DNA of 64,000 nt, taken from Tetragonia tetragonoides. Taxonomy: Eukaryota > Streptophyta > Magnoliopsida > Caryophyllales > Aizoaceae. Both the position numbers and the translations under genes were made by a program. The stretch is from NCBI GenBank assembly GCA_038025085.1, contig CM076142.1, forward strand, positions 4,997,501 through 5,061,500, in the 5' to 3' direction. Shown here piece after piece: positions 63,883-64,000 of the stretch. A model generated the notes under the pieces. It did no database searches, was not told where the DNA came from, and worked only from the letters and a program-made list of their open reading frames with translations. Numbering within the stretch: position 1 is the stretch's first letter; the number at the start of each line of letters is the position of its first letter.

Positions 63883-64000
63883 GTGAGTTAGAACCTCCAA
63901 ATACAAAAGTTATCTACATCATTCTTTTTATTCTAGAATACTTTAACATTGAATTGGGGAACAGAATGGACCGTGGCTTGGAGTTGGAGATGTAGTTCTA
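63883..64000 (+). other. Intron or next exon at window edge
   Basis: Follows the exon 2 donor. I do not recognise the expected continuation of the aldo/keto reductase before the window ends, so the next exon is probably outside. Confidence 0.4.

Overview
The window is nuclear DNA of a flowering plant, most likely a eudicot. It is AT-rich, genes are split by many GT-AG introns, and plant-specific families are present: root-cap/LEA-related secreted proteins, alcohol-forming fatty acyl-CoA reductases and a plastid-type aldo/keto reductase. MITEs, SINEs, MULE-like elements, a LINE remnant, microsatellites and a satellite array fill the rest. The species cannot be named from this sequence.

The main architectural feature is a large inverted duplication. 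About 10 kb at 2242-12850 reappears reverse-complemented at 48720-58512; between about 4.1 and 12.7 kb paired coordinates sum to 61587 almost without indels. More diverged homology extends inward to 15163 and 48325. Each arm carries, from the outer end inward, a fragmentary coiled-coil-like gene, a root-cap locus with two possible first exons (A and B) sharing one second exon, and a DNA polymerase epsilon catalytic-subunit pseudogene. The arms differ in informative ways. The left lacks the last exon of the coiled-coil gene but keeps an exon that the right has lost in a roughly 785 bp deletion. The left also has a roughly 950 bp polymerase-derived unit three times, against once on the right. 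A third, more diverged root-cap copy (45477-46920) lies just inside the right arm and is broken by a nonsense codon.

The spacer holds two fatty acyl-CoA reductase genes in the same orientation, each with ten exons. FAR-1 (17769-23784) reads as intact, 485 residues. FAR-2 (29438-39521) matches it exon for exon but has lost the canonical acceptor of exon 3. FAR introns host many elements, including a hAT-like element, a SINE, a truncated SINE with perfect target duplication and a MULE-like element with a 9 bp target duplication. A transposon cluster follows at 41533-44885: a second MULE of the same family, then a long-TIR element containing a 5'-truncated LINE.

Outside the right arm a satellite array of roughly 314 bp units (58935-61790) separates the duplication from an aldo/keto reductase gene that runs off the window. 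That gene has two homologous first exons (62421 and 63182), both in phase with one shared second exon, an arrangement similar to the root-cap locus. There is no operon-like organisation. Functional links are by family only: FAR enzymes make primary alcohols for wax and suberin, and root-cap proteins are secreted cysteine-rich proteins.
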